Positions 64,000 through 64,000 of a stretch of DNA of 64,000 nt are shown here, piece after piece; position 1 is the first letter of the stretch; every line of letters begins with the position of its first letter. Both the position numbers and the translations under genes were made by a program. Location: NCBI GenBank assembly GCA_035649635.1, contig DASRJE010000224.1:48791-112790 (forward strand). The letters are read 5' to 3'. The notes beneath the pieces were generated by a model. The model saw only the letters and a list, made by a program, of their open reading frames with translations, ran no database searches and was not told the origin of the DNA. This stretch comes from Gp6-AA40 sp035649635. GTDB lineage: Bacteria > Acidobacteriota > Vicinamibacteria > Vicinamibacterales > UBA2999.

Positions 64000-64000
64000 A

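Noticed and set aside
1..64000. CRISPR arrays
   Set aside because: No 25-40-bp direct repeats with regular unique spacers were seen; the repeats found are short, degenerate or inverted.
1..64000. rRNA, tRNA or prophage regions
   Set aside because: No conserved rRNA stretch, no cloverleaf with CCA and T-loop was noticed, and no phage structural gene was seen.

Overview
The window is 64 kb of high-GC bacterial chromosome carrying about 50 genes on both strands. No rRNA, tRNA, CRISPR array, insertion sequence or prophage was seen. The gene content points to an acidobacterium, most likely of the Vicinamibacteria type. The markers are two Oar-like TonB receptors of 965 residues, an acidobacterial VWFA-domain secreted protein, a DUF1592/DUF1552/ankyrin cluster, a reaction-centre-type dihaem cytochrome, a pair of 'PDGKPDLSG' secreted proteins with a third relative, fragments of the Ser/Thr-kinase/PD40 family, and many exported hydrolases. 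The taxon is inferred from gene content, not from a marker gene.

Layout. 0.2-3.3 kb: four co-directional genes with no recognised family, three with beta-rich segments and one very Cys-rich; this is the best candidate for an undescribed system. 3.3-15 kb: mostly minus-strand exported enzymes (MBL hydrolase, VOC protein, PDGKPDL pair, FMN alpha-hydroxyacid oxidase, Tat amidase, subclass-B3-like metallo-beta-lactamase, PQQ dehydrogenase fused to a cupredoxin), interrupted by an amidohydrolase and a DUF1330 gene. 15.3-18.6 kb: Uma2 nuclease, an exported methyltransferase-like protein and a third PDGKPDL protein. 18.6-26.8 kb: DUF1592, DUF1552, secreted ankyrin protein and TonB receptor in a row. 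26.9-35 kb: an unknown secreted protein, a kinase remnant, a Tat amidohydrolase, the VWFA protein and a second TonB receptor. 35.3-45.9 kb: a DRE-TIM lyase/synthase, a fused Fe-S/molybdenum hydroxylase, a lipase-like remnant, a GT87 membrane enzyme, a VapBC pair, an M24 protein and a short PEP-synthase-like protein. 46.2-46.8 kb: a junction of broken genes. 46.8-56.1 kb: a long operon-like run with an NMT1-type binding protein, a MetE-like enzyme, two dehydrogenases, a GlcG/HbpS protein and a complete Liv-type ABC transporter. 56.1-64 kb: a dihaem cytochrome, a hairpin-filled spacer, an FG-GAP-like propeller, a DoxX/ThDP-enzyme/cytochrome c operon and an NHL-type propeller.

Two themes cut across the window. 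Intergenic DNA is rich in small repeats: a double-hairpin element ending in CTACG, a CCCTTCGAC/GTCGAGGGG element, a 7-bp-period TTGGGAG/AACTCCC repeat and a TTTGACC repeat. In several places these run into coding sequence, giving stop codons, part of a signal peptide and a linker inside the Mo-hydroxylase. Several genes also have a TANNNT-type -10 hexamer only 6-8 nt before the start codon and little or no Shine-Dalgarno, which suggests leaderless transcripts. The metabolic picture is a periplasm-oriented heterotroph that takes up amino acids, peptides or aromatic and hydroxy acids and oxidises substrates outside the cytoplasm with PQQ, haem and copper carriers.
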